From the NCBI GenBank assembly GCA_002102555.1, contig MCFL01000039.1, positions 124,001 to 188,000 on the forward strand: DNA of 64,000 bases. The letters run 5' to 3'. Origin of the DNA: Catenaria anguillulae PL171 (lineage: Eukaryota > Blastocladiomycota > Blastocladiomycetes > Blastocladiales > Catenariaceae). The notes beneath the pieces were generated by a model. That model was given only the letters and a program-made list of their open reading frames with translations, was not told where the DNA came from and ran no database searches. Below are positions 31,737 to 42,424 of the stretch, piece after piece (the first letter of the stretch is position 1; each line of letters begins with the position of its first letter). The translations under genes were made by a program, and so were the position numbers.

Positions 31737-34700
31737 ATGCATCTGTACAACTTGACCCTTCAGCCCTCCTCGTCCATCCTCCATGCAATTGCGGGCAATT
31801 TTTCGGGCGCACCAAAGTCGCAAGACATTGTCCTCGCCAAACCAAACTCGCTCGTTGTTGCTCGCCTCGTTGTCTCGCCTGATGATGTTGCCCGCCTGGT
31901 TCCCCTCATTGAGCAACCCGTGTTTGCCAACATTCGGTCAATGACGGCCTTCCGTGTCACGGGCGGCCACAAGGACTACATCTTGTTGGGGACCGACTCG
32001 GGTGCAATCACCATTCTCGAGTACAAGCCTGAAGAGCATCGGCTGGTCAAGGTCCACTGCGAAGTGTTCGGCAAGTCGGGGGTCCGGCGCATTGTGCCTG
32101 GCGAGTATTTGGCCGTGGATCCAAAGGGTCGTGCTGTCATGATTGGTGCGTTGACATTTCCATGTGTTGCGTCTGGACTAGTCGAGAGTTTGCGGGTACA
32201 TCTTATCTTGCTCTTCGATTCGCAGGCGCACTCGAAAAACAAAAGTTTGTCTACGTCCTCAACCGCGACTCTGCGACCCGCCTCACCATCTCCTCGCCGC
32301 TCGAGGCACACAAATCACACACCTTGACGCTTGCGCTCACTGGCATTGACGTTGACTTTGATAACCCAATCTTTGCCGCGCTCGAAGTCGATTACTCTGA
32401 AATCGACCAAGCCGCCATGGCCGGCGATCCCTCAGTCGCCTATGCCGATAAACATTTGACGTTCTACGAGCTCGATCTGGGCCTCAACCATGTTGTGCGC
32501 AAATCATCCGACCCGATCGACGCGTCGGCACACCACTTGATCCCAATTCCAGGCGGAGCCGATGGCCCCTCGGGCGTGCTCGTGTGCGCGGAAAACGTGC
32601 TCGCTTGGCGGCACATGGAACCCGGTGTGCCCGAAATCCGATGCCCGCTGCCGCGACGGGCCAACCCGATCGAAAACGTGACGCGTGGGCTCATGGTGGT
32701 GGCGAGCGTTGTGCACCGGCTCAAGAACCGCTTTTTTGTGCTCGTGCAGTCGGACGAGGGCGACCTGTATCGTGTGACCATGGTCGTGGATCCAAAAACC
32801 GCGCAGGTGGCCGATTTGCGCATCAAGTACTTTGACACGGTGCCCGTGGCCTCGTCGCTCGTCATCTTGCGTGCTGGTTACTTGGTCGTCGTGTCCGAGT
32901 TTGGCCAGCAGCTGCTGTACCGGATCGAGGATTTGGGCGATGCAGATGAAGACACGCAAGAGTTTTCGGCGGCCGAGATTGAGGCGCAAGGCGGGAATCC
33001 CGACGATTTCGTGTACTTTACGCCACGCGATTTCGTCAACCTGGCGGCCGTGGGCGAAGCCGAGGGTCTGAATCCAATCATGTCCTCGATTGTGGCCAAC
33101 CTGTCGGGTGAAGAAGCACCGCAAATCTATGCCCTGTGTGGACGTGGTGCCGCGTCGACGCTTCGCACACTTCGCCCAGGTATCGAGCTCTCTGATCTTG
33201 CCGTGACTCAGCTCCCGGGCACACCCACGGGCATCTGGACGACCAAAGCCCGTGTTGCCGACGCTTTTGACGCATACATTGTCACTTCGTTTGCCGATGC
33301 AACTGTCGTCATGGCCGTGGGTGAATCCATCGAGGAAATCACAGACTCTGGGCTCGCGGCCGACGTGCAAACGCTGCACGTTGCGTGCATGGGCATTGAC
33401 GACCTAGTCCAAGTGCACCGCGGCGGGATTCGACACATCAAGGGCGCATCTGCGGCGCGCGGCGCAGCGGCCGCCGGCAGGGTGTACGAGTGGCGCGCGC
33501 CGCCCGGTGCGCACGTGACGCATGCGGTGGCTAACACGCGCCAAGTCTTGGTGTCGCTTGCATCCAACGAGCTCGTGTACTTTGAACTGGACCTGGCCAC
33601 AGGCCTGCTCAACGAGTTCCCGACCCGCCCAGAGATGGCGTCGCCTGTCACGTGCTTGGACCTGGGCCACGTGCCGCCCGGCCGCGTCCGGAACAGGTAT
33701 GCTGCCGTTGGCTGCGCCGACAGCACGGTGCGCGTACTTGCCCTTGACCCAGACGAGTGCCTGGATCCAATGAGCATGCAAGCCCTAAACTCTGTCCCCG
33801 AAGCACTTTGCACCGTCGAAATGCCCGATCCCACCAAGCCCAACGACCAGGACGCCATCATCACATACCTGCACATTGGCCTGCAAAACGGCGTGCTGAT
33901 CCGGTCCACCATCGACCCAGCGTCAGGCGAGTTGAGCGACGCACGCTTGCGGTTCCTTGGGCCGCGGTCGCCAAAGCTCGTTCGCACAACAGTCAACACG
34001 CTCGGCGCCATGCTGGCACTCAGCACGCGCACTTGGCTGAGCTACACGCACCAAGGGCGTGCGCACATGTCGCCCATGCAGTACTCTGTGCCGCTCGACT
34101 ATGCCGCCGGGTTTGCCAACGAAATGTACCCAGAGGCCTGTGTGGCCGTTTCGGGAAACACGTTGCGTGTCGTATTGCCGGACAAGCTTGGGCAGCCGCT
34201 CACGGCGGGCACGCCCGTCGAGCTCGGGTACACGCCGCGGTGTGCGCCAGTGTTGCATCCGGCGTCGCTGCACATGGTGGTTGCCGAGGCCGATCCAAAC
34301 ACGTATGCGCCGCAGGAGCTCGCGCAACGGCTCGAAGATCGTGCATTGGAGGTGGAGGATGCGGGCGTGGCACAGTACCGCGAGACGTTCCCCGAGCAGC
34401 GGTACGGGTTGATTAAGGCGGCGAAGGGCAAGTGGGCGGGCGCGCTAAGGGTGGTGAATCCGGTGGATGGGACAGTGTCCAACATTGTCCCGCTTGACCC
34501 GGACGAGAGCCCAGTGTCCATGTGTTTGGTGCAGTTTGCCAGCTCGCAGGGCCAGCAGGATCCCAGTGCAGTGTATCATTTGGTTGTGGGGACCGTTACA
34601 GGGCTCGAGTATCCGAACAAGGTTCGTGAGGCTGCGCTCCGGACATACCGCTTTGCAGATGGCGCGACAAGATTGGAGCTGGTGCATGTGACGCATTTGG

Positions 34701-35588
34701 CGGCCGAGGACGGATTACCAAGAGCTATTGCCGCATTCCATGGCCAAGTGGCCGTTGGTGTGGGCAACATGCTGCGCTTGTATGATTTGGGCAAGAAGCG
34801 GCTGTTGAAAAAGGCAGAGAATCGCCAAGTCCCAACGCAAATCACCTGGATTGGTGTCCAAGGCGCGCGCATGTGGATTGCCGATCAGCAAGAGTCGATG
34901 CACGTGGCGCTGTACCGGCCCATGGACAATCGGATCGTTGTGTTTGCCGACGACACGATTCCACGGTGGGTGACGGCAGTGGCACTTGTGGATTACGATA
35001 CGGCCGTGGTTGGTGACAAGTTTGGCAACCTGAGCGTGTTGCGGTTGCCCGGGGAGTTGTCGCGCGAGATTGACGAGGATCCGACAGGAAATCGTGTCAT
35101 GTACGAGCGACAGGCGTTGCAGGGTGCTGCGCACAAGTTGGAGCACGTGTGCGAGTACTTTGTTGGCGACATGATTACCAGCATTACCAAGACGACACTC
35201 GTCACGGGCGGCAAGGAGGTCCTGGTGTACTCGACGCTTGGTGGTATGATTGGATGTTTGGTCCCGCTCACCAACAAGGACGATGTCGAGTTTTTCACGG
35301 CGTTGGAGAATCAGTTGAGAACCGAGGTGGCAACGGTGGTGGGGAGGGATCATTTGCGGTTCCGAGGCATGTTCAAGCCTGTTCGGGTACGTTCTCGTGA
35401 TTTTCCCAAACGTGGTGGACAGCTGGGCTAACCTGCACCTGTCACAGCATGTCATTGACGGTGACTTGTGTGAGCAATTCCTTTCGCTCGCACCTGAGCG
35501 CAAGCAGGACATTGGGACTGAAATGGATCGGTCGGTCCAAGATTTGACCAAGCGTATCGAAGATTTACGTGCCCGCTCTGCGTTTTAG
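31737..35588 (+). CDS. RSE1: Splicing factor 3B subunit 3 (SF3b130 / Rse1)
   Basis: Large WD40-like triple beta-propeller subunit of SF3b in the U2 snRNP, needed for branch-site recognition. Three exons: 31737-32145, 32226-35386 and 35448-35588; the introns are 80 and 61 nt. Sequence matches the family along its whole length: start MHLYNLTLQ, AFRVTGGHKDYILLGTDSG, GKSGVRRIVPGEYLAVDPKG, KLTISSPLEAHK-type motif (TRLTISSPLEAHKSHTL), TFYELDLGLNHVVRKSSDP, ELPG-type loop (TQLPGTPTGIWT), LGKKRLLKKAEN, FADDTIPRWVTAVALVDYD, DEDPTGNRVMYERQ, and the C-terminal HVIDGDLCEQFLSL. About 1,237 residues, close to the human 1,217. It has no frame breaks, unlike most long genes here. Confidence 0.98.
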
Positions 35589-36705
35589 CTTATGACAACG
35601 AAAAGATTACTGTCACATTTTATCATGTATTCGCGTGCACATTTTTCCCCTTCCCCACTGGCTGGCTCGGAGAAGAAGTGAGGCAAGTCTGCTGGTTCAG
35701 GTTGTGCACCTGCTCTCCCCCTCGGCGGGCAAGACTGCATGGAGAACTGGCTACGCAAATAGCACGAGCACCTATATATCTCCCCCTTCAGGACCCCGTC
35801 TTCTCCTGAATGCCACCCTTGAGCCAGCGAGTCACGAACGCTCTGATTCGTTCTTCTGTCAACCGTTTCGACTTCCTGAAATGCTATGTTGACTCGGTTG
35901 GCCAGCTCAGACGATGCATATGAAGACTGAAGACCGAACCAAGTTTGGTCTCGCCTTACAGTATTTGCAACACTGATTCATCAATTGGCTTTGCGATATT
36001 GTACTACGTAGCTTTTCTTCGGACGTGGCATCCTTGGAGACCTGATCTTCCAGCCGATTCCATGTTCTCGCTTTCCTCGACGGTGACTTGCCAGAGTGCC
36101 TAGTGCGACAATCGTACATTCTGATCTGATTCCTCGTTGCCGTATGCAAAGCAGGAAGACAACGACCTAGTGGCACAACTTGAATTATCCGAGGGAGCCA
36201 TTACCTTGACTGAGCTTCGTCTCAAGTCGGAGTATTACCGCTTTCTGTCCGCACTACCATACAACTCACCGTCACGTTCGCTCGTCTGGCATTGTTCCGT
36301 TGCTGTAAACAGAAATGTTTTGGGCGACATCCAGAAAGTGAAAACGTTCTGACAACACCCTGCTTCGTTCACGTAGTACTGTCCACTTGGAACATGCGCC
36401 TCGCGCAATCGACTTCACGAATCGTCGCAACACCCAGGGCGCCCAACAGACCTTTCGATTCAAGCAACTCCGGATCTCACTCGCCGCAACACAAGCGTTC
36501 CAGGTCCCGCTGCGACAATAGAATCCAATTACATCCGCAGAGCCGTCAAATCCCACCCGATTTCATCCATCCGCCTCGTGTCCGCATGTCTTTTGCAGGT
36601 CAATCCGAGTCGGGATCACATATCGGTTAGAGCCGTCAAGGAAAATTACGGTCGTGTGCTGGGCATTGCCACCCTCAGGCTGTCTTCTTCCGTTCAGCAG
36701 CAAAC
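35589..36705. other. Intergenic, promoter side of the PDE gene
   Basis: No gene recognised. Several ORFs under 115 codons on both strands lack motifs. Confidence 0.45.
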
Positions 36706-39700
36706 ATGTCGCCTCCGCCTATTAAACCTCTTCCCTCTACCTTACCCCGTGTGTCTCCTCAACTCATGACGCAAACCCCGTCCGTTGCCCCTGGGCCACC
36801 ATCGGCCCAGCAACGATCACTGTCTCCAGTGTCAAACTCTGGCGCATCCATGGTGCCTGCAACTGCCACGCCACCAGGGATGCCAAGCGCACCTGATCCT
36901 TCTCCTCGACCTCCACGAAAACGGCCAACACCGTCCCCACTTGCCACGAATGCGCCCACAACATCGGCTCCTTCGTCTAATGCGTCAATTCAACCATCCA
37001 ATTCAACCATCCAGTCATCAAATGCAAGTGGCGGAAACGCCAGCGGTGGGAACAACGCAAGCAATGCCATTGGGACCAACTTCTCGGTGCAGCACGCGTC
37101 TGCCGTTGCACATGCGGTCGGGGGGTTTCATCACACGCCCGGTGTGTACGGCTTGCCGCCGCCGCGGCGTGGATCAATGCCTGCTGGATCGATAGCCGCT
37201 GCTGTGGCCCAAACAGCGGGGCGTCGTGGAAGTATTGCCAAGTTCTCGCCCAACGTGCCCGTTGTGCCTCTGTCGACTGCGAGCATGAATGCGGTGTACA
37301 ATGCCGCCGCTGCCCAACGATCACTGAACCCTTCACCGTCCGATTTGGACAAGCCCAGCAAGTCGGTAGCTTCGTCGTTCATGATCAAGAGTACGACAGA
37401 CACCAATGGCGGTTACGATACCCAGTCGGTCGCTGGTGGGGGCGCAGGTTCTGGTTCAGACGGGCCAAACGGATTCAATGGCCAGGTGTCAAAAGTCTTT
37501 TTGACGTTCAAGGTGCGCTTCCTCCGACAAAGGCATGTCGTGCTTCCTCTGTCACTCATGTCGGCATTTCTCACGTTTTGACAGAATCCACTCATGGAGC
37601 AAGAGTACCAGCGCGAAACGGTCAGCAAGATGCTCCGTGGATGGCAAATCTACGTCACCATTGCCGCCGTTGCCTCAGTTGCCCTGACGGCCCTTCGTGA
37701 CATGCAATCCACCTCAGCTTCAGTCCAACCAGTTCCTGTTCGCCTCGGAATTCCGCTGTTTATCCTTGCTTGCCATCTCGCCGCCATTGGCGGGTCCTTT
37801 TTCCTCGTCGACAACCGCCGAGCCGTGTACATGCAATACGTCTCGCTCGGCGTTCTCGGCTTGCACGTTCTCGTTGGCGTCATTCTCCACGACATGCTTC
37901 TCGTCTCTGGAGTTCCCGCACCATTCTCTGCCAGTGGGTCAATGTCCATGTACAAGTCTGGCTTTCTATTCAGCGTGTCCATGGCAGCAACCATCATGCT
38001 CTTGCGTCTCCGCTTCACACTGGCCGCCGCCTCGTCGCTCCTGCTTTGGATTACATTTATGGTTGCCGGGGCTCAAGTGTACCCATGGCCAACCTACTCT
38101 GTCATCGACTATGTCTTTGTTGGGGCCCTGACATGCATTCTCAACTCGACGGTGTCCGCATTCGTGTACGAGACGGAACGCCGTTCCCGCGAAGACTTTT
38201 ATCGCGCCCAGTTTTACGTCCGCAGCAATGTCAAGTACTTTCAACAGCTCATGGCCGTCAAGCAAAACTCGCCCGTGGTCCATTCTTCCGCACTGGTAGA
38301 CTTGTCAAGTCCATTGGAAAAGGCAGTGCATTTGGTCCGAGAATTGCTCGCAGACCCAAAGCTGGATCAGTCGACCGTGACAAGCTTGTCGCTGGTGCTC
38401 AAGTTAATGCAATCCAACAACCCGCTCCTGCCCGATTTTGGCCAGCTGGCCGACACGGCTGCGAGGCACAACCTGGGCACCAATGTACCTACCCCTGGTG
38501 TGTCTGCATCACAGACAACGGCTATGACCGGCCCAGGTGCCCATGGCATCATCGCTTCGTCTCTCATGAGCGGCCCACCTGGAGAATCCATCAACGAGGG
38601 CATAGACTCTGACCAAGAGAAATGGATCCAAAACGAGGTCATGCCTAGAGCGTCGCAAATGCTGTTGCCATTTGCGAACGCGAGGGAGACCAGCAAGTCC
38701 TTGGCACCCATTCAGACGACATTGGGCAAGAACAATGGCAACCATGAGAGTCCATCAGTGACGTCGTCTTCGGGAAAAGTATCAGTCTCGGCTCGCCGAG
38801 CGATTGCACAGCTCATTTCAAGTTCTGGCGCAAGTGCGGCAACTGCTGCTGCAGCGGCTGGTTCGACCAACAACTCTGTGATTGCTGTATCTTTGTCCAT
38901 GTCCCAGTTTGGGCTGCCAACAACTGGATCCGAGTCATCTGATGTTGTGCGTCCGCTGCCATCCTCAGGTGCGGCGGCCAGCAGTACAGCTGCTGGAGTC
39001 GCGAATGGGAACAGTAGGAACGCCAAGCAGCAGCAGCCAGCACCATCGATTCCCTCAATTGCTTCCGCGCTGTCCACCTGCCCTGCAAACACCGCAGAAG
39101 ACCATCCGCCACTCATCGCTGACCTCGATCCAATCACTGGCCAAGTCAAGTTTCTGCGTACTTCCAACTTCACGCTCGACTTTTCACAGCTCGGCAAGTT
39201 CTTTGACACGGTCATGGACTGGAACTGGCCCATTTTTGAGTTTTCTGCCGCAACCAACGGCATGCCGCTGCTGTCGCTGACGGCCGACTTGTTTGCGCGC
39301 CAACGCTTGTTTGATGCGCTCAAGATTCCTGTTGACAAGTTTTTGCGATGCGTGCATGTAATTGAACGTGGATACTTTCCGACGATTCCGTACCACAATT
39401 CAGCCCATGCGGCCGATGTGTTGCACGGGTGCCATGTGCTGAGTGCTGCAGATCGAGTCAAGGACGCCATGTCAGATCTGGAACGGGCTGCGGTATGTTG
39501 GAAAATGTTCCCTTGAGTCAACCATGCCTACGTGCGCATAGGATGTGTGGAAGGCTGACCTCGTTCATTGCATTGCTTCATGCAGTTGTACTTTGCGGCC
39601 ATCATCCACGACCATCAACACCCAGGTGTGTCCAACGTGTTTCTGATTGCTAAAGGCGACCCAAAGGCCATTCTGTACAACGACCGCAGCGTGCTCGAGC

Positions 39701-40498
39701 AGCATCACCTCGCGTCTGCATTTGCAGTGCTCGCGCAACCCGAGTGCAACTTTTTGGCCGACTGGGAACCGGCGCAGCGTCGCTCGTTCCGTGACTTGGT
39801 GATTGACCTTGTTCTTGCAACCGATCTCAAGATGCAAGCTGAGCTGCTGGGTCAATGGAAAACCCGCATCGACTGTTTTGACGTGCGGCTGCCGACAGAC
39901 AGGGCCATGCTGCTCAAGATGATTATCAAGGCGAGCGATGTGGCCAATCCAACCAAAGATTGTACGTCTCTTCTACGGGGCATTGATGACGCTAATGGGA
40001 TCAGGTGACTCACGGCTTTGGCCTTATTTGATTGTGCACAGTGAGCATCTACCGCGAGTGGATCGAGCGCATCATGGCTGAATTCTTTCGCCAGGGCGAC
40101 GAGGAGCGCCGGCTTGGCCTGCCCATCTCGCCCTACTGCGACTCGACGCAACCCAACTTGCCCGGGTCGCAGGTTGGGTTCATGACTTGGGTCGTTAGTC
40201 CCTTGTACGAGTCGTTGCATTTAGTGTTGCCGATTCATGTCCAGGTCGGGCAGCTCAGGGCGAATTTTGAGTACTGGAAGACTGCGCAGGCACAAACGCA
40301 GCACAGACCCAGACACAGGCTCAGGTGGTTGGAAACGCGACGCGTGTGGTCGAGGCGGCGTCAGCGCCATCAGCGGCGACGGAGGATCGCGGACGGCGCG
40401 AGTCCCACGATGAGAGCATCGGCGGAGACGGGGTCACCCAAAGACTGTTGCAGTTGACAGAGGAGGAGTCGTCAGCAAGGAATTCAAAGGCAAGCTGA
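36706..40498 (+). CDS. Membrane-anchored 3',5'-cyclic-nucleotide phosphodiesterase (class I)
   Basis: Hydrolyses cAMP and/or cGMP. Exons: 36706-37512, 37585-39492, 39586-39961 and 40042-40498. A Pro/Ser/Ala-rich N-terminus of about 260 residues is followed by about six membrane spans (IYVTIAAVASVALTAL; GIPLFILACHLAAIGGSFFL; VSLGVLGLHVLVGVILHDML; LFSVSMAATIMLLRLRF; LLLWITFMVAGAQV; VFVGALTCILNSTVSAFVY). A long low-complexity linker leads to the catalytic domain: YHNSAHAADVLHGCHVL, then the PDE signature HDHQHPGVSN (HDx2Hx4N), YNDRSVLEQHHLASAF and KASDVANPTKD, so all metal ligands are present. It ends with a hydrophilic tail (RLLQLTEEESSARNS). A frame change near 40300 is repaired by one base. 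The membrane domain lacks any retinal lysine signature. Substrate preference cannot be read from sequence alone. Confidence 0.93.
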
Positions 40499-40699
40499 TT
40501 GGATCGCAGATGGATAATGGGTGTAGAAGGCTAGCTCCCTCGCTTCGAGCATAGGAATTCCGGTCACGACAACCGCCTCTCCACGAGCATTTTTTGACAC
40601 CGTGTATTTCTCTAGTATTTATCGGGAGGGTCTCTTGCTTTGGTTGCGTTTAGTCTAACTACCCTTTTGCTTTTCTTTGTGCTTGCTTGGCTTGCGCAT

Positions 40700-42152
40700 T
40701 TACCGATTGGGAGGATGGATTGATGGAAATTGTAACAATATATTTAGCCATCTCTTTCCGCTGATTCGCTCTCTGATACCCGAGCCCGCTTTGTGCTTTC
40801 CTGCACACGGTTGCGGCTGCATTTTCGTCCAACTTGCTGTCCCTTGCATCATCATCCAGTGTACTGCGATCCCGCTTCTCCGGCTTCTTGACATCTGCCT
40901 TGGCGCCTTGCCCTTTGGCGCGAAAAATGACGTGATGGATCGAGGTTTCGGATACCTCTTATTTGCCGCCTCCTTGCACGTGGCCAATCCAGTTCTCAAC
41001 TCGATGCCCTCGAGCTCAAGCACAATGGGGCAATGATCCGATCCTTGGACACTTGTCAAGATGTCTGCGCGCTTGACCTTGGGCAGAGCCCAGGCGTGAT
41101 CCAAAAGTAGTCGATGCGCCATCCTTGGTTGGTCGCGCGCTTGCCCGTTCGCATGTCCCAAAAAGTATAGGCCGTGTGGTTGTTTGGGTGCAGGTGGCGG
41201 TAAATATCGACGAGTGAGAGGGCGCAGAAGCAAGAGTGTCGAGGAGCGCACGTTCACGGGGAGAAAAGCCAATTGAGTCTTGTTTTTCTGGAGTACAGGT
41301 GAGCAGTCAAGAGATGAGTTTGAGGATGGGACAAACGAAATCAGGAGATTGGGTGGGCGCACGTCGGGGTTCCAAATGTCACACGCTTGATGGGCTGGTA
41401 TGTACACAACCAAGCAAGTGAGCGAAGTCATTGTTGAGAAAAGATGACATGAAATGATAAAGGTTGCGCGAACCGATATTGAAATCACCACACATGACCA
41501 ATTCTCGCTTGTCCTCAACCACCAACTGCGTCACTCGCTCAACCAACCGCTCGTAAAAGCGAAACTTATAGTCCAGATCCCTCCCTCCATTTGGGCAATA
41601 CAAGTTGATCAGCACAAACTCGTCCAAATCCACCTCTACACACCGTCCCTCGATGTCGTTCAGAGTTTCTTTGCCTGTTTTGGCACTCACAGTCGCGCCT
41701 TCGGGGACGAAGATGGCTGTCCCCGAGTACCCCTTCTTTTCTTCCGACAGCGCGAAATACGAGTCGTAGCCGGGAACGTGAATGAGGTCTGGCGGGCATG
41801 TGCCGCCTGCAGACGTGGTGAGTTTGAGGTCGGAGAGTTTGGTTTCTTGGAGGCAGAGGAGGGTTGTGGAGTGCAAAGAGAGGAAATGCGGGATCGGGAC
41901 CAGGTCGGGCCCGCCAGCTGTGATGAAGTTGGATCCGTCGGAGGACGCTTGCCAGGCCTTTGAAGAAGGCTTTGGAGTAGGCCCAAAGACGGTCTTGATT
42001 CCGTTGACATTCCAATTGAGAATGGAGATGGTGGGTTTTGTCTCACTTGTTGATGCCAGCGAGCCACAGTCGTCTGACACACCTTTCTCCATGGGTGCGG
42101 GATCTTGGAACCGGGAGCGAGTGTTTGCCGAGGGCGACGGCGGTAACGACAT
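40700..42152 (-). CDS. AP endonuclease, exonuclease III (XthA/APE1) family
   Basis: Cleaves DNA 5' to abasic sites in base-excision repair. Exon 1 (42152-41475): ISILNWNVNGIKTVFG, LLCLQETKLSDLKL, GYSGTAIFVPEG, IEGRCVEVDLDEFVLINLY and LVMCGDFNI, giving the Asn, Glu and Asp catalytic residues. Exon 2 from 41394, across an intron GTTCGC ... ACCAG: AHQACDIWNPDV, KNKTQLAFLP, YRHLHPNNHTAYTFWD, NQGWRIDYF and SVQGSDHCPIVLELEG, with the final GSDH. A missing T in the run at plus-strand AAAA 41103-41106 accounts for the frame change in RIDYF|LDHAW; one or two more near 41200-41280 are likely. The C-terminal extension carries RSITSFFAPKGK, like a PCNA-binding box. The stop used (40700) is that of the open frame. 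Confidence 0.9.
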
Positions 42153-42424
42153 GGCGGCGTGGAGATGGGTCAGGTAAATGAATTGCCCAGGATCGATCGC
42201 CTTGTAAAGCAGTGGATGTCCATGGCAAGTATAGTATTCCATGTGCTTTCGTGCATTAGTATTCAAATCCAATCACGGGTGGCCGATGCAGTTCTATCGG
42301 CGGTCAGCACACAAGCGCATGCCATGCATGCTTGATGGCTTTCAGGTGTCTCCAACATGTCTCTCACAACAGCCGCCTGATGACTAGGTACGTTTTTCCG
42401 CAAGGACAAACGCATACCAATGTC
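42153..42424. other. Spacer between AP-3 delta and the AP endonuclease
   Basis: 272 bp between the 3' end of AP-3 delta and the chosen start of the AP endonuclease; both are on the minus strand, so this is the likely promoter of the AP endonuclease. Confidence 0.4.

Noticed and set aside
37585-38230. Rhodopsin-phosphodiesterase fusion
   Set aside because: Only about six spans are visible, and none has the retinal-lysine context; the domain is better described as a generic membrane anchor or sensor.
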